46,285 bases of DNA from Myxococcales bacterium FL481 (GCA_006508105.1 QKPP01000057.1:1-46285), one strand, 5' to 3'; numbered from the stretch's first letter, positions 34,490 to 43,576 are shown. Translations and numbers: made by a program. The notes: generated by a model not told the origin, from the letters alone.

Positions 34490-35218
34490 ATGGTCGGTAT
34501 CCGTCGCGCAATTGCACTCCTGATCCTCGGGTTTTTCGGCACGCAGTTTTCGATCACGGCCTGGCTGGGTCCTGACGAGCTGATGGCTTGTTACACCGGT
34601 CTCGGACTGGTGTACCTGTTGGCGTTCTTCGGGGTCGCGGCCCAGTGGTTTTGGGCGCGATGGTTTGCGATGGGCGTCGGCCACTTCGGCGCTTTGCCGC
34701 TGCTACTCGTCTTCCAAGTCGGTCCCGAGCCGCTGCTGCTCTTGTTCGGCGGCGTGCATTTGCTCGTGACGGTGTTGCTCATGGGTGAAGGGATGGCGTC
34801 GTCTTACGAACGCTCCGAGAAGGTGCAAGAGCGCTGGAATTTTCAGGAAGAGTCGCTGGTGCTGCTGCGCCGCGGGATCAAGTCGGCTGGTACCACGTTG
34901 CCGTTTTTGATCCTGTACACCCTGGCCCCGCGCAGCGAGTGGATGCAACTTGGCACCTTAGCGCTCGGTCTGGTCGGCTTGGTGGGTCTGCTTCGCGCGC
35001 GGGTTTGGGGGGTCTTGGCCCTTGGCGTCGCGGGCCTTGGCGCGTTGCTTGACGGTCTCGGCGTGTTCGGAGAACCGATTGTCGGCTACCTTCAGCTGCA
35101 AACCGACGGGTCGCCCATGGTGCTGTACGGCCAGATCGGTCTGTTGGCGGGCGGTCTGTTGCTCATCCCCGCTGTGTTCGCTCCGGCGTGCATCCGGTTT
35201 CTGCGACGTCGCGCGTAG
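34490..35218 (+). CDS. polytopic membrane protein of unknown function
   Basis: 242 aa with about seven hydrophobic segments (for example AIALLILGFFGTQFSITAWL, LGLVYLLAFFGVAAQWF, GVHLLVTVLLMG, LGLVGLVGLL, IGLLAGGLLLIPAVF). One charged cytoplasm-like loop of about 40 residues lies in the middle (SSYERSEKVQERWNFQEES). Not recognised. It has its own promoter and a strong terminator 35 bp past its stop, so it is a single-gene unit. The start is supported by AGGA 9 nt upstream. Confidence 0.8.
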   Translation: MVGIRRAIALLILGFFGTQFSITAWLGPDELMACYTGLGLVYLLAFFGVAAQWFWARWFAMGVGHFGALPLLLVFQVGPEPLLLLFGGVHLLVTVLLMGEGMASSYERSEKVQERWNFQEESLVLLRRGIKSAGTTLPFLILYTLAPRSEWMQLGTLALGLVGLVGLLRARVWGVLALGVAGLGALLDGLGVFGEPIVGYLQLQTDGSPMVLYGQIGLLAGGLLLIPAVFAPACIRFLRRRA

Positions 35219-35252
35219 CCACGGCGGCGCGAGTCCGCAGCCGGTGAATCAG

Positions 35253-35280
35253 ATGGGCGAGGTCGAAGGGCCTCGCCCAT
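35253..35280 (+). terminator. strong hairpin terminator after the membrane protein gene
   Basis: ATGGGCGAGG (35253-35262) pairs perfectly with CCTCGCCCAT (35271-35280) around an 8-nt loop, followed by TT. Confidence 0.6.
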
Positions 35281-35347
35281 TTGCGTTGGCATGCATGGGT
35301 GGCCACGGTGGACGTCGGGTCGACGGCTCCGGCGATGGCGGCCAGTG

Positions 35348-35353
35348 TAGACT
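35348..35353 (+). promoter_or_regulatory. -10-like hexamer 8 nt before the M61 peptidase start codon
   Basis: TAGACT, ending 8 nt before the ATG at 35362, in the context GTGTAGACTC. No ribosome site and no -35 box. Confidence 0.4.
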
Positions 35354-35361
35354 CGGCGGCC

Positions 35362-37209
35362 ATGTCTGCTCGTCGAGCCCTGTGTACGATCGTCTTGTTG
35401 CTCAGTTGCGTGCTAGGCCTGCCCGGAGGGGCGTCGGCTGGGGCTCGCGCCGAGTTGCACTATGCGGTCGCGATCCCGGCTCCGCATCGGCAGTACGTGG
35501 AGGTGGAGGTTCGTGTGCCCGCGATGCGCGGCAAAACGGTCGACCTCGCGATGCCAGCGTGGACGCCCGGATCGTACTTGGTGCGTGATTTCGGCCGACA
35601 CGTCTACGACACGTTGGCCACCACCGCCCACGGACGGGTTTTGCCGGTGGATCGCGTCGACAAGCAAACCTGGCGGGTCCAGTCGGACGGCGCCGAGTTC
35701 AGTTTCCGCTACCGCGTGTTCGCTGACGAGTTGAGCGTCCGCACGAGCTACGTGGATAGCCGCTTTGCCGTGCTCAACGGCACCAGCGTTTTCATGTACG
35801 TGGTCGGCCAGTTGGACCGCCCCGCCGTGGTGAGCATGGTGCCGCCGCGTGGTTGGGCGGCGCACACCGCCTTGCCGTCCGTGGGGTCGACCTGGCGAGC
35901 AACCGACTACGACACGCTCGCCGACTCGCCGTTCGTCTTGGGACGCGCGCAGGTCCATCGTTACCGGGTGGGCGACACCACCGTCGAGTACGTTTACCTC
36001 GCGCCGAACGGATCGAATGCCGATGTGCCGCGACTCGTGTCGGACAGCCGGCGACTCGTGGCCAGCTTCGCGGAGCTGATGGGGGGGATGCCGCTGTCGC
36101 AGTACAAGTTTCTCGTGGTGGCGACCCCCAATGGACGGGGGGGTCTCGAGCACCTCGACAGCACGTTGATGCTGTTGCGCTCGCACGGCTTCGATAGTGA
36201 GGATGGCTACCGCTACGCGGCGGGGCTGGCGGCCCACGAGTTCTTTCACCTGTGGAACGTCAAGCGCATCCACGACCCGGCGCTGGGGCCTTTCGACTAC
36301 ACGAAAGAAAACTACACGGACCTGCTGTGGTTTCATGAGGGGTTTACGTCCGCGATGGCGCCCCGCGCGTTGCTCCATGCGGGGCTCACCGAGCCGGCGG
36401 AGTACCTCGAAGATCTCGAGGATCTTTGGCACGACTATCTGGCTCGACCCGGCCGCGACTACGAGCCGCTGACACAAGTCAGCCGAGACGCCTGGATCAA
36501 GGGGTACAAACCAGCTCGCAACCATCGCGACGTCACCATCAGCTACTACGACAAGGGTGAACTACTCGGGGTGTTGCTCGATTTGGAGCTGCACCGACGT
36601 TCGGCGATGCATGACCACCGGGGTTCGCTAGCGGGTCTATTCGCCCGTCTGTGGCGCGAGCGACCCGCGGGGGCGAGTCGTCGGGCGGTGACGATGGTGG
36701 ACATCGTCCGAGCCGCGACCGCCGAGGCAGGCGAGGATATGGCGTGGTTTTTCGATCGATTCGTCGAGGGCACCGAACCGTTGCCTCTGCCGGCGGCCTT
36801 GTTGGCGGCGGGGGTGGAGGTGGAAGCGAAGGCGGCCTGGGCGGTCGACGCGGACGCCACCCGAGCGGAGCGACGGGCGGCCGACCGCAAACGCGCGTGG
36901 GCGGGCATTGTGGGTAGCAAGGCGGGGATTGTCGCGGTGGTGCCGGGTTCGCCGGCGGACCGGGCGGGGATGGCCCTGGGCGATGAAGCCGTCGCGGTCG
37001 ATGGCGTGCGCACCAACGACTGGCGGCAGGCGATGGCTCGCATGGCCGATCGCCGGCCCGGTGAAGCCGTCACCGTGGCGTTTTATCGGGGGGGCCGGCT
37101 CGAGACGCGCGCGATCACGTTGGCACCCAACCCGTATCAGAATTGGACGTTCACGCTCCCTGACGAGGGCATCGAGAAACTGGATCGTTGGCTCTACCGG
37201 GGCGACTAA
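35362..37209 (+). CDS. M61-family aminopeptidase with C-terminal PDZ domain
   Basis: 615 aa with a signal peptide (about 1-27). An N-terminal beta domain (LHYAVAIPAPHRQYVEVEVR, then PAWTPGSYLVRDF) is typical of M61 glycyl aminopeptidases. The zinc site is complete: His292, Glu293 and His296 in HEFFHLWNVKR, and Glu326 in WFHEGFTS. A PDZ domain near residues 525-605 (GIVAVVPGSPADRAGMALGD) ends the protein. By family knowledge it trims peptides starting with Gly or Ala in the periplasm. The ATG at 35362 lies 8 nt after a TAGACT hexamer; 27 upstream codons were excluded because the signal peptide starts here. A large hairpin follows the gene. Confidence 0.93.
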   Translation: MSARRALCTIVLLLSCVLGLPGGASAGARAELHYAVAIPAPHRQYVEVEVRVPAMRGKTVDLAMPAWTPGSYLVRDFGRHVYDTLATTAHGRVLPVDRVDKQTWRVQSDGAEFSFRYRVFADELSVRTSYVDSRFAVLNGTSVFMYVVGQLDRPAVVSMVPPRGWAAHTALPSVGSTWRATDYDTLADSPFVLGRAQVHRYRVGDTTVEYVYLAPNGSNADVPRLVSDSRRLVASFAELMGGMPLSQYKFLVVATPNGRGGLEHLDSTLMLLRSHGFDSEDGYRYAAGLAAHEFFHLWNVKRIHDPALGPFDYTKENYTDLLWFHEGFTSAMAPRALLHAGLTEPAEYLEDLEDLWHDYLARPGRDYEPLTQVSRDAWIKGYKPARNHRDVTISYYDKGELLGVLLDLELHRRSAMHDHRGSLAGLFARLWRERPAGASRRAVTMVDIVRAATAEAGEDMAWFFDRFVEGTEPLPLPAALLAAGVEVEAKAAWAVDADATRAERRAADRKRAWAGIVGSKAGIVAVVPGSPADRAGMALGDEAVAVDGVRTNDWRQAMARMADRRPGEAVTVAFYRGGRLETRAITLAPNPYQNWTFTLPDEGIEKLDRWLYRGD

Positions 37210-37219
37210 CCCTTTCGTC

Positions 37220-37260
37220 CCGCCGGGTCGGAGTCGCCCTCGTCAGCGACGACCCGGCGG
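37220..37260 (+). terminator. 11-bp hairpin after the M61 peptidase gene
   Basis: CCGCCGGGTCG (37220-37230) pairs perfectly with CGACCCGGCGG (37250-37260). The 19-nt loop can form a further small stem (GTCGC with GCGAC). No T-run, as is common in high-GC genomes. Confidence 0.5.
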
Positions 37261-37375
37261 TTCGATCCGCCGCGGTTGGGCCGTCCGTCGGCCGGCCCAG
37301 CGACCGGCCGCGCAACTTGGCGCGCTTCGTTTCGGCCCTGGCTAGCTCAGGGGGTCGGTGTTAAGAGCCGAACCG

Positions 37376-39334
37376 ATGAGCTCTCTCCGTCTACCAGTTC
37401 TAACGTTCGCGCTGGCCCTGCTCTCTACAATTGCCTGCACACCGAGGCCGGAGACCGCCGCGCCCGCGGAGTCGGGAAAAGATGCGGAGAAAGTCCACGG
37501 CGACCTGACACCGGTCGCGACTCCCGACAATCTGGTCGGGCTCGGGCGTATCCACAATGCGGCCGCCTTGCTGGATGAACTAGCGGGCCAAGCCAAGCTC
37601 ACCACGGACTGGCGTCAAGCGCTGCGCGAGCGCTCCGCTGCGGTGGCCGGCGCGCTCGACCTGGCGAAGTCGCTCGATTTCGCCATGGTTGTCCACCGTC
37701 CCGCCGCGGCGGGTCCGGCCTCGGCTTTGGTGGCGATCTCGTTTGCGGTGACGTCGGTTGCGTCAGCCGAGAGCCTGATGGGCGAGATGGAGCTGGACTC
37801 GGTGCCAGATGCGGTGCGCACGTACGCAGGGAGCGAACGACAGTGTGAGATCGCGGCCGCGCGAGACGCCGTGGCCCGCGTGGTCTGTTCGTTCGGCCCG
37901 AAGGCGGCGGTGGGTCTGGCCGTACTCAGCCCGTACTTGCGGCGGGGCGTCGAGACGGGGCGGAGCGCCCCCGAGGCCCAATTCTCGCTGTATGCCGAGC
38001 CGATGCGGCGCGTGTTCGAGTCGGAGATCAGTCAGGGCGAGGCCGCAGCCCGGGCGGGTCTGACCGGGCTGGTCAATGTGATCTCGGATAACGAGCTGCG
38101 GATCGCCGTGGCGACGGCGGGCTCGAACATCATCAGTGAGATGGTCGCATGGATCCACGACATCGAGTCTTGCGAGGTCGAACTGGGGCTGGCGGCCGAT
38201 CAGCCGGGGGTGAATGCCAGTTTCCACGCTCAGTTTCGCGGTCGGCGATCGTTTCTCGTCCAGTCGCTGGAACGAGCCAACCGTGTCACCGGCCCGGCCC
38301 CGGAGTTGTTTTGGAACCAGGCCGCGAATGTCGTCAGCGCGTCCTACTCGCGCTCGGTGCCCGCTCCGGAAAGCGCGGCCATCCTCGCCAATATCGAGTC
38401 GTTGCTGCGCGGCGGCATGCGTTTGCTTCCGGGCCACACGAAGAAGAAAAACGCGGTCGTCGATGCGATTGTGGCCAGTCTCGATTCGACCCAAAAGGGT
38501 GAATTCGTCGCCGTCTCGCCAGCCCCACGTCAACAATCGGACGCGAAATCGCCTGGTTCGGACCTCTCGTTCATGCCGTCCGCGGTCGCGGCGTTTTCGC
38601 CGGCGCCCAAGGCCGACCCGGCGGACTTGTTCACGGCGATCGTCGATCTCTACAACGACCGATCGACCCGGCGCGCGTTGGCCAAGGCCTGGCCCGACGT
38701 GACGTTTGACCGGGTCTGGGAGCGCGTGGCGTTGACGACCCAGCCGACGCCGCGCGGCTCGGGACTGCCCCGCAACGCGCGAACGTTTGCAGCGGACATC
38801 ATCTTGCCCCAACAAGCCGGGGCCGAGTCGAGTCGACCGATCGCGTTTGGGTTGGTGACTGCCGTCGCGCCCTCGCACGCTTGTCTCGGCGTCGGTGCGG
38901 CGCCACCTGCTGTTCTCCAAGCCGATGTGGCTCAATGCATCGCGCCGACCGGTCCGACGTTGGCCAGCCGCCCCGACTTGAGCGACCTGCGGACCCACGC
39001 TGCCATGTCGGCCGGGTTCATGAACCTCAACCGAGTGATCCGAGACGCGCTCGCCCGGATCTCCTCGGCCGCCGCCGCCTCCAACGCGGACTACCAGCCG
39101 CTTGCCGACGCGATCCAGGCGTCCGCTCCGGCCCCGACGGCCAGCCCGGTTGTCCGCACCTCGATGACGATGAACGACCTTCGCGTTTCGCTGCGTATGT
39201 CGCTACCGGCCGCGGCGCTGGCTGACCTCGCGGGTTTGAGCACCACGGTGGTCGAGCACCTCCAGACGCTGCGCGAGCCGGCGGCGGAGGAGCACGCGCT
39301 GGCTCCCGTCTCCAAGGGGTCGCCGACTTTGTAG
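37376..39334 (+). CDS. large lipoprotein of unknown family
   Basis: 652 aa. Signal peptide with lipobox LLSTIAC (Cys21). The mature protein is Ala/Ser-rich and mixed alpha/beta, with few cysteines and no motif I recognise. It has several long Ala-rich helices (for example VAGALDLAKSLDFAMVV and AAILANIESLLRGGMRLL) and two related-looking halves that both open with a helix followed by strand-rich sequence, so an internal duplication is possible but unproven. The C-terminal 100 residues are again Ala-rich helical. The ATG at 37376 is chosen because the signal peptide begins there. Single gene between two intergenic regions. Confidence 0.8.
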   Translation: MSSLRLPVLTFALALLSTIACTPRPETAAPAESGKDAEKVHGDLTPVATPDNLVGLGRIHNAAALLDELAGQAKLTTDWRQALRERSAAVAGALDLAKSLDFAMVVHRPAAAGPASALVAISFAVTSVASAESLMGEMELDSVPDAVRTYAGSERQCEIAAARDAVARVVCSFGPKAAVGLAVLSPYLRRGVETGRSAPEAQFSLYAEPMRRVFESEISQGEAAARAGLTGLVNVISDNELRIAVATAGSNIISEMVAWIHDIESCEVELGLAADQPGVNASFHAQFRGRRSFLVQSLERANRVTGPAPELFWNQAANVVSASYSRSVPAPESAAILANIESLLRGGMRLLPGHTKKKNAVVDAIVASLDSTQKGEFVAVSPAPRQQSDAKSPGSDLSFMPSAVAAFSPAPKADPADLFTAIVDLYNDRSTRRALAKAWPDVTFDRVWERVALTTQPTPRGSGLPRNARTFAADIILPQQAGAESSRPIAFGLVTAVAPSHACLGVGAAPPAVLQADVAQCIAPTGPTLASRPDLSDLRTHAAMSAGFMNLNRVIRDALARISSAAAASNADYQPLADAIQASAPAPTASPVVRTSMTMNDLRVSLRMSLPAAALADLAGLSTTVVEHLQTLREPAAEEHALAPVSKGSPTL

Positions 39335-39696
39335 TTCGAGACCGGCGAGCACGCGACGCAGCGATCCTTTGCGGCCGAGAGCCGGCCGGTGGCCGCGGGC
39401 GAGCAGCCTCGCGCCGTCTTCTCCCTTGGGTCGAACTGAGACGTCGACCAAGGCGGCGACGACGGGAACCGCCGCGAGACGAGTTTCCGCGCCGCGTTCG
39501 TGGCGCGCAAACTCGCTGCCCTCCGAATGCCCGGGGGCCGAATCGAGCCGGGGATTTCGCGGGAGCTGGGAACCATCCGGGACGCCCTCTCGTGTCCGGT
39601 GGCGACGATGCAGATCGATCTCCACCCGACCGCGTTGGGGGAGTGGACCCGCGGAACCTTGACTTCGCCGCGCGGTCGCAACTGGAGATGAGTCGT
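39335..39696. other. 362-bp intergenic region
   Basis: Open frames exist on both strands, but none has codon use, composition or a start site that makes it convincing. No promoter pair was found. It must hold the promoter of the vWA membrane protein gene unless that gene is read through from the left. Confidence 0.5.
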
Positions 39697-41883
39697 ATGG
39701 TGCCACCCCAAGCTTCCCCGCGTTCGACCTCGCCGACCCCTGCGTTTTGGCGCCGTCCGTTGGTTCTCATGTCGGCGGGAGGCGCGTCGCTCCTCGTCGG
39801 CGCGCTGGGATTCACCCTGCACTACACCGAGACCCCGCCCGGCGACGTCGCCTCGCGGTCTCCGCAAGCGGCGGCCGCGATCGACTCCCCCGAGGGTACG
39901 CTGCCGCCGAATCTCGAGTCCGAGCCGGCCCCTTCAGTGTCGACGGGATCGGGTGCCAACGACGCCCGGTCGGGACTCAGCGCTCCCGCCGGGGAGGCGG
40001 TCGAGGAGTCGCGGGCCAGCGGCCTGCCGCCGTCGCAAGCGATCGAGCGCTCGGCGGACCGCACCGCCCGTCAGGTTAGCCCAGCATCGAACAAGGAAAA
40101 GAAGCGAAAGCGAGTTCCAGCGTCGGCCAGACTCGGACATGGGCGCGGGGGGATACCCGGTGGGGTCCCAGGCGGGGTTTTTGGCGGAGTCCCCGGCGGC
40201 GGGTCCACCAAGCTTTCGGGCTTGTCGGCCAGTCGCCACCCGCGAACGCCCACCTGGATCAACTCGGGCAAGCCGCAGCCGGGGGGGCAGCGGCATCGGG
40301 GGCATGAACGGCCTCACTCGCGTGAGCGCGATGACCACCAGACCGAGAACGAGATGACCCTGGTGGCCGAGGACCCCAAGTCGACGTTCTCAATTGATGT
40401 CGACACCGCCAGCTATAGCAATATTCGCCGTTTCATTCGTGAGGGCACTTTGCCACCCTCGGAGGCGGTTCGGCTAGAGGAAATGGTGAACTACTTCGAC
40501 TATGACTACCCGCAACCCGAGGGCGATGCGCCGTTTGCCGTCGCGGTTGAAGTGGGCCCCGCGCCCTGGGATCGCCGTCGCCAGCTCGTGCGCATCGGAC
40601 TGCAGGGCAAACAGATTCCGAGCGCGGAGTTGCCGACGCGCAACCTGGTATTTTTGCTCGACGTCTCGGGCTCGATGCAAGGGCCCGATCGGCTTCCTCT
40701 CGTCAAACGGGCGCTGACCGAGCTCGCGCGAACGCTGACCGAGACCGATCGTGTGTCCATCGTGGTCTACGCCGGTGCGTCGGGCACGGTGCTCGAGCCG
40801 ACGCCGGGCTCCGACGTTGCCGCCATCACCCGCGCACTCGATCGATTAGAGGCCGGAGGCTCCACCGATGGCGGGGCAGGAATTCAGCGCGCGTACGAAC
40901 TGGCGGAGCGCGCTTTTGTTCGCGGTGGGGTCAACCGCGTCATTTTGGCGACCGACGGCGATTTCAATGTGGGCACCACGAGCCGGCGTGCACTGGTCGA
41001 GGTGATCGAAGACAAGCGTCGCGGTGGGGTTTCGTTGTCGGTGCTGGGCTTTGGCCGGGGCAACCTCAACGATGCGATGATGGAGCAGCTCGCCGATCAC
41101 GGCAACGGCAACTACGCCTACATCGACAACATCGCAGAAGCCCGCAAGGTATTGGTGCGCGAGGGCGGGGGCACGTTGGTCACCATCGCCAAGGATGTGA
41201 AGATTCAAGTGGAGTTCGCCGCCGAGAGCGTCGAGAGCTTTCGTCTGGTCGGGTACGAAAACCGCGTACTCGCCCACGCTGATTTCGACGACGACCGCAA
41301 GGACGCGGGGGAGATCGGCGTGGGGCACAGCGTCACTGCGCTGTACGAGATCGTTCCGCGTGCCGAGTCGACGGCGACGGACCTGATGGACCTGCGGCTG
41401 CGGTACAAGCGACCCCAGGGAGATCTCAGCCGGCTGCAGGAGGTGAAGGTGAGTCGTGCAGCGGCCGTGCAGCGGCTCGCGGATACGACGGCCGATTTTC
41501 GTTTCGCCGCTGCGGTCGCACAAGCGGGATTGGCTCTTCGGCACTCTCGGACCCAACCCGACGCCACGTTGGCCAACGCGTATCACACGGCGGCCTGCGC
41601 TCTGGGCCCTGACCGTCACGGCGAGCGTCAAGCCTTCTTAGATCTGGTGCGCAAAGCCGCCGAGCTTCGTGGCGAACGGTGGGGCCGCGAGCGGTCCTGT
41701 ACCGAGCCCGTCGTCGCGGCGCATCCCAGCCACGCGTCCGATCGCGTGACGGCCGTCTCGCGCGTCGAGCCGCCGACGGTGGCCGGAGCCGGCGCTCGTG
41801 CGATCCCGCTACAACTCTACCTCTACGCGTTTCATCTACTGGCCGGAATCTCATTGCTGGGTCTCGCCTGGCGGCGTCGCTAG
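39697..41883 (+). CDS. YfbK-like von Willebrand A membrane protein
   Basis: 728 aa from the ATG at 39697, which has GGAG nine nt upstream; an ATG at 39688 abuts that GGAG and is less likely. One membrane helix near 20-42, then a disordered region with a Lys/Arg cluster (KEKKRKR) and a Gly-rich stretch (IPGGVPGGVFGGVPGGG). The YfbK-type N-terminal domain follows (STFSIDVDTASYSNIRRFI, then EEMVNYFDYDYP), then the vWA domain with an intact metal site DVSGSM (Asp322, Ser324, Ser326), and a C-terminal domain of the DUF3520 type (PDATLANAYHTAACALG region absent from plain vWA proteins). A second hydrophobic stretch ends the protein (LYAFHLLAGISLLGLAWRRR). Function of the family is not established. 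Confidence 0.85.
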   Translation: MVPPQASPRSTSPTPAFWRRPLVLMSAGGASLLVGALGFTLHYTETPPGDVASRSPQAAAAIDSPEGTLPPNLESEPAPSVSTGSGANDARSGLSAPAGEAVEESRASGLPPSQAIERSADRTARQVSPASNKEKKRKRVPASARLGHGRGGIPGGVPGGVFGGVPGGGSTKLSGLSASRHPRTPTWINSGKPQPGGQRHRGHERPHSRERDDHQTENEMTLVAEDPKSTFSIDVDTASYSNIRRFIREGTLPPSEAVRLEEMVNYFDYDYPQPEGDAPFAVAVEVGPAPWDRRRQLVRIGLQGKQIPSAELPTRNLVFLLDVSGSMQGPDRLPLVKRALTELARTLTETDRVSIVVYAGASGTVLEPTPGSDVAAITRALDRLEAGGSTDGGAGIQRAYELAERAFVRGGVNRVILATDGDFNVGTTSRRALVEVIEDKRRGGVSLSVLGFGRGNLNDAMMEQLADHGNGNYAYIDNIAEARKVLVREGGGTLVTIAKDVKIQVEFAAESVESFRLVGYENRVLAHADFDDDRKDAGEIGVGHSVTALYEIVPRAESTATDLMDLRLRYKRPQGDLSRLQEVKVSRAAAVQRLADTTADFRFAAAVAQAGLALRHSRTQPDATLANAYHTAACALGPDRHGERQAFLDLVRKAAELRGERWGRERSCTEPVVAAHPSHASDRVTAVSRVEPPTVAGAGARAIPLQLYLYAFHLLAGISLLGLAWRRR

Positions 41884-42018
41884 CTCCGAGAGGGCCCGAA
41901 GCGGCCGGACGCTCGCTGGCGGCGTGCGAGGCCTTCGAGGCTTGTTCGAGGGCCGGGCGGTCTTGCCGGCCAATCGCCAGGGGCCCGCTCTCCGCTGGGC
42001 TCTCCTACACTCGCGAGC

Positions 42019-42037
42019 CGGGGCTGGTCCAGCCCCG
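42019..42037. terminator. perfect hairpin between convergent genes
   Basis: CGGGGCTGG (42019-42027) and CCAGCCCCG (42029-42037) are perfect inverted repeats one base apart, giving an 8-bp stem with a tight loop. It sits 12 bp past the end of the reverse-strand hydrolase gene and 136 bp past the vWA stop. It may end both transcripts. Confidence 0.5.
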
Positions 42038-42048
42038 CTGGCCGTCGC

Positions 42049-42567
42049 CTAGGTCGTCAGCTCCGTGGACGGGACCAGCTCGACCCGCGTCGACAGGGCA
42101 TGCAAGGCGATCATGTGGATCATCTCGTCTGGCGCCGAGCAGCAGTCGGGCAGGACCTTCACGGTGTATCGTTCGGCGGCCTTCGAGATCGCGGTGTGGG
42201 TGACGCAGTTTTGCGTCATCATCCCGCACACGAGCAGTTCGTTGACCCCCAGCTCGGTGAGCGTGGTCGCCAGGTTGGTTTGTTCGAACGAGTCGGCGAA
42301 GGCCTTGGTGACAACCGGAGCATCGGGTGCGGCCCTTCGCACGCGGGAGTGGATCTCGGCGCCCGCCGTGCCCTTGGCAAAAAATGGCGCCGGGCCGAGG
42401 TCGGGGTCGGCGATGTGCTGGATCAATACAACGGACGTATGGCGGCGCTTCGCGTCTGTGATGGCGCGCTCGACCTGGTCCAAGACCGCGTCAGATCGCC
42501 ATTGCGGGTAGCTTCCGCCGGTGAAGTAGTCGTTTTGGACGTCGATAACCAGGAGTGCTTGACTCAT
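42049..42567 (-). CDS. isochorismatase-like cysteine hydrolase
   Basis: 172 aa from the ATG at 42567. The catalytic triad of the family is present: Asp9 in LLVIDVQNDYF, Lys88 in VVTKAFADSF, and nucleophile Cys121 in GMMTQNCVTHTA, with the preceding cis-peptide region. Members hydrolyse isochorismate, nicotinamide, N-carbamoyl amino acids or related amides; the substrate cannot be told from sequence. It is divergent from a GlxA-type AraC regulator with only 12 bp between start codons, which suggests that regulator controls it. TAGCTT ends 7 nt before the ATG and may be its -10 box. Confidence 0.88.
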   Translation of the reverse strand: MSQALLVIDVQNDYFTGGSYPQWRSDAVLDQVERAITDAKRRHTSVVLIQHIADPDLGPAPFFAKGTAGAEIHSRVRRAAPDAPVVTKAFADSFEQTNLATTLTELGVNELLVCGMMTQNCVTHTAISKAAERYTVKVLPDCCSAPDEMIHMIALHALSTRVELVPSTELTT

Positions 42568-42579
42568 GGGTTCCAAGCT

Positions 42580-43572
42580 ATGGTGTCGCGGACGACGAGG
42601 ACAGAGCGAGAAGTGACAGCTTCCAGGTCAGACGCGACAACTCGAGCGACCACAGCCACCGTCGGCGTGTTGGCGTACCGCGGAGCTCAAGTGGCGGCCG
42701 TGCTCGGCCTCGTCGACCTGCTCGAAGCCGCCAGCCGGATGCACAGCGAGCGCGGTGGCCGACGCGGTCTCGCGGTCGAACCGCTGCGCGGTTCGTCTTT
42801 GACCTCCCCCGAGCGGCCCTACGCCGCGCTGGTGCTCCCGCCGAGTCTGGGAGCCGAGCCTCTCGGCCGAGCCTCACCGCGGCTGCGATCGTGGCTGGTG
42901 GGGCGCCACCGGGAGGGAACGGTGCTTTGTTCGGTTTGCGTTGGTGCGTTCTTACTGGCCGATGCAGGCTTGCTCGACGGACGTCCGGTGACGACTCACT
43001 GGGCTCACGCCGCGGAGCTGAAGCGCCGGCACCCCCGACTGGAGGTGGCTGCGGATCGCTTGCTCGTTGATGACGGTGACATCGTCACGGCCGGCGGCGT
43101 GATGGCGTGGATCGACTTGGGGCTGCACTTGATCTCGCGTTTGCTGGGCCCGACCACGATGCTGGCGACCGCGCGAATGTTTCTCGTGGACCCGGGGGGC
43201 CGAGACCAGCGCTACTACGCTCTGTTCTCGCCAGAGCATACCCACGGTGACGCGGATGTCCTCCGCGTGCAACGATGGCTGCGGCGTACCCTGAGCCAGC
43301 CCGTGTCGGTGGATGACATGGCCGCCAAGGCCAGGCTGGGCCGGCGCACGTTTCAGCGACGCTTTCTGCGTGCGACCGGGTTGAACGCTGGCGCCTATCT
43401 GCAGCACCTTCGAGTCGCAGCAGCGCGCGAACTCCTTGAACGGGGCGATAAGACGTTGGAGGAAGTGGCGTGGGCCGTGGGCTACACCGACCCGGGGGGT
43501 TTTCGGCGAGTGTTTGGACGGCTGATGGGCCTATCTCCGGCGGACTACCGGCGGCGCTTCCACGCCGGTTAG
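42580..43572 (+). CDS. GlxA/FtrA-type AraC-family transcriptional regulator
   Basis: 330 aa. The N-terminal domain (about 25-205) is a DJ-1/PfpI-type class I amidotransferase fold (VGVLAYRGAQVAAVLGLVD, then TVLCSVCVGAFLLADAGLLDG, with Cys in the nucleophile-elbow position). The C-terminal 100 residues hold the two helix-turn-helix motifs of AraC regulators (SVDDMAAKARLGRRTFQRRF, then LEEVAWAVGYTDPGGFRRVFG, closing LSPADYRRRF). Divergent from the cysteine hydrolase. The start is uncertain: ATG at 42580 or GTG at 42613; the later one would leave room for the hydrolase promoter. Confidence 0.9.
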   Translation: MVSRTTRTEREVTASRSDATTRATTATVGVLAYRGAQVAAVLGLVDLLEAASRMHSERGGRRGLAVEPLRGSSLTSPERPYAALVLPPSLGAEPLGRASPRLRSWLVGRHREGTVLCSVCVGAFLLADAGLLDGRPVTTHWAHAAELKRRHPRLEVAADRLLVDDGDIVTAGGVMAWIDLGLHLISRLLGPTTMLATARMFLVDPGGRDQRYYALFSPEHTHGDADVLRVQRWLRRTLSQPVSVDDMAAKARLGRRTFQRRFLRATGLNAGAYLQHLRVAAARELLERGDKTLEEVAWAVGYTDPGGFRRVFGRLMGLSPADYRRRFHAG

Positions 43573-43576
43573 CCGC

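Noticed and set aside
37335..37375. tRNA-like D-arm sequence (CTAGCTCAG followed by G-rich bases)
   Set aside because: No acceptor stem, no anticodon arm and no T-arm can be formed around it; it lies just before the signal peptide of the lipoprotein gene.
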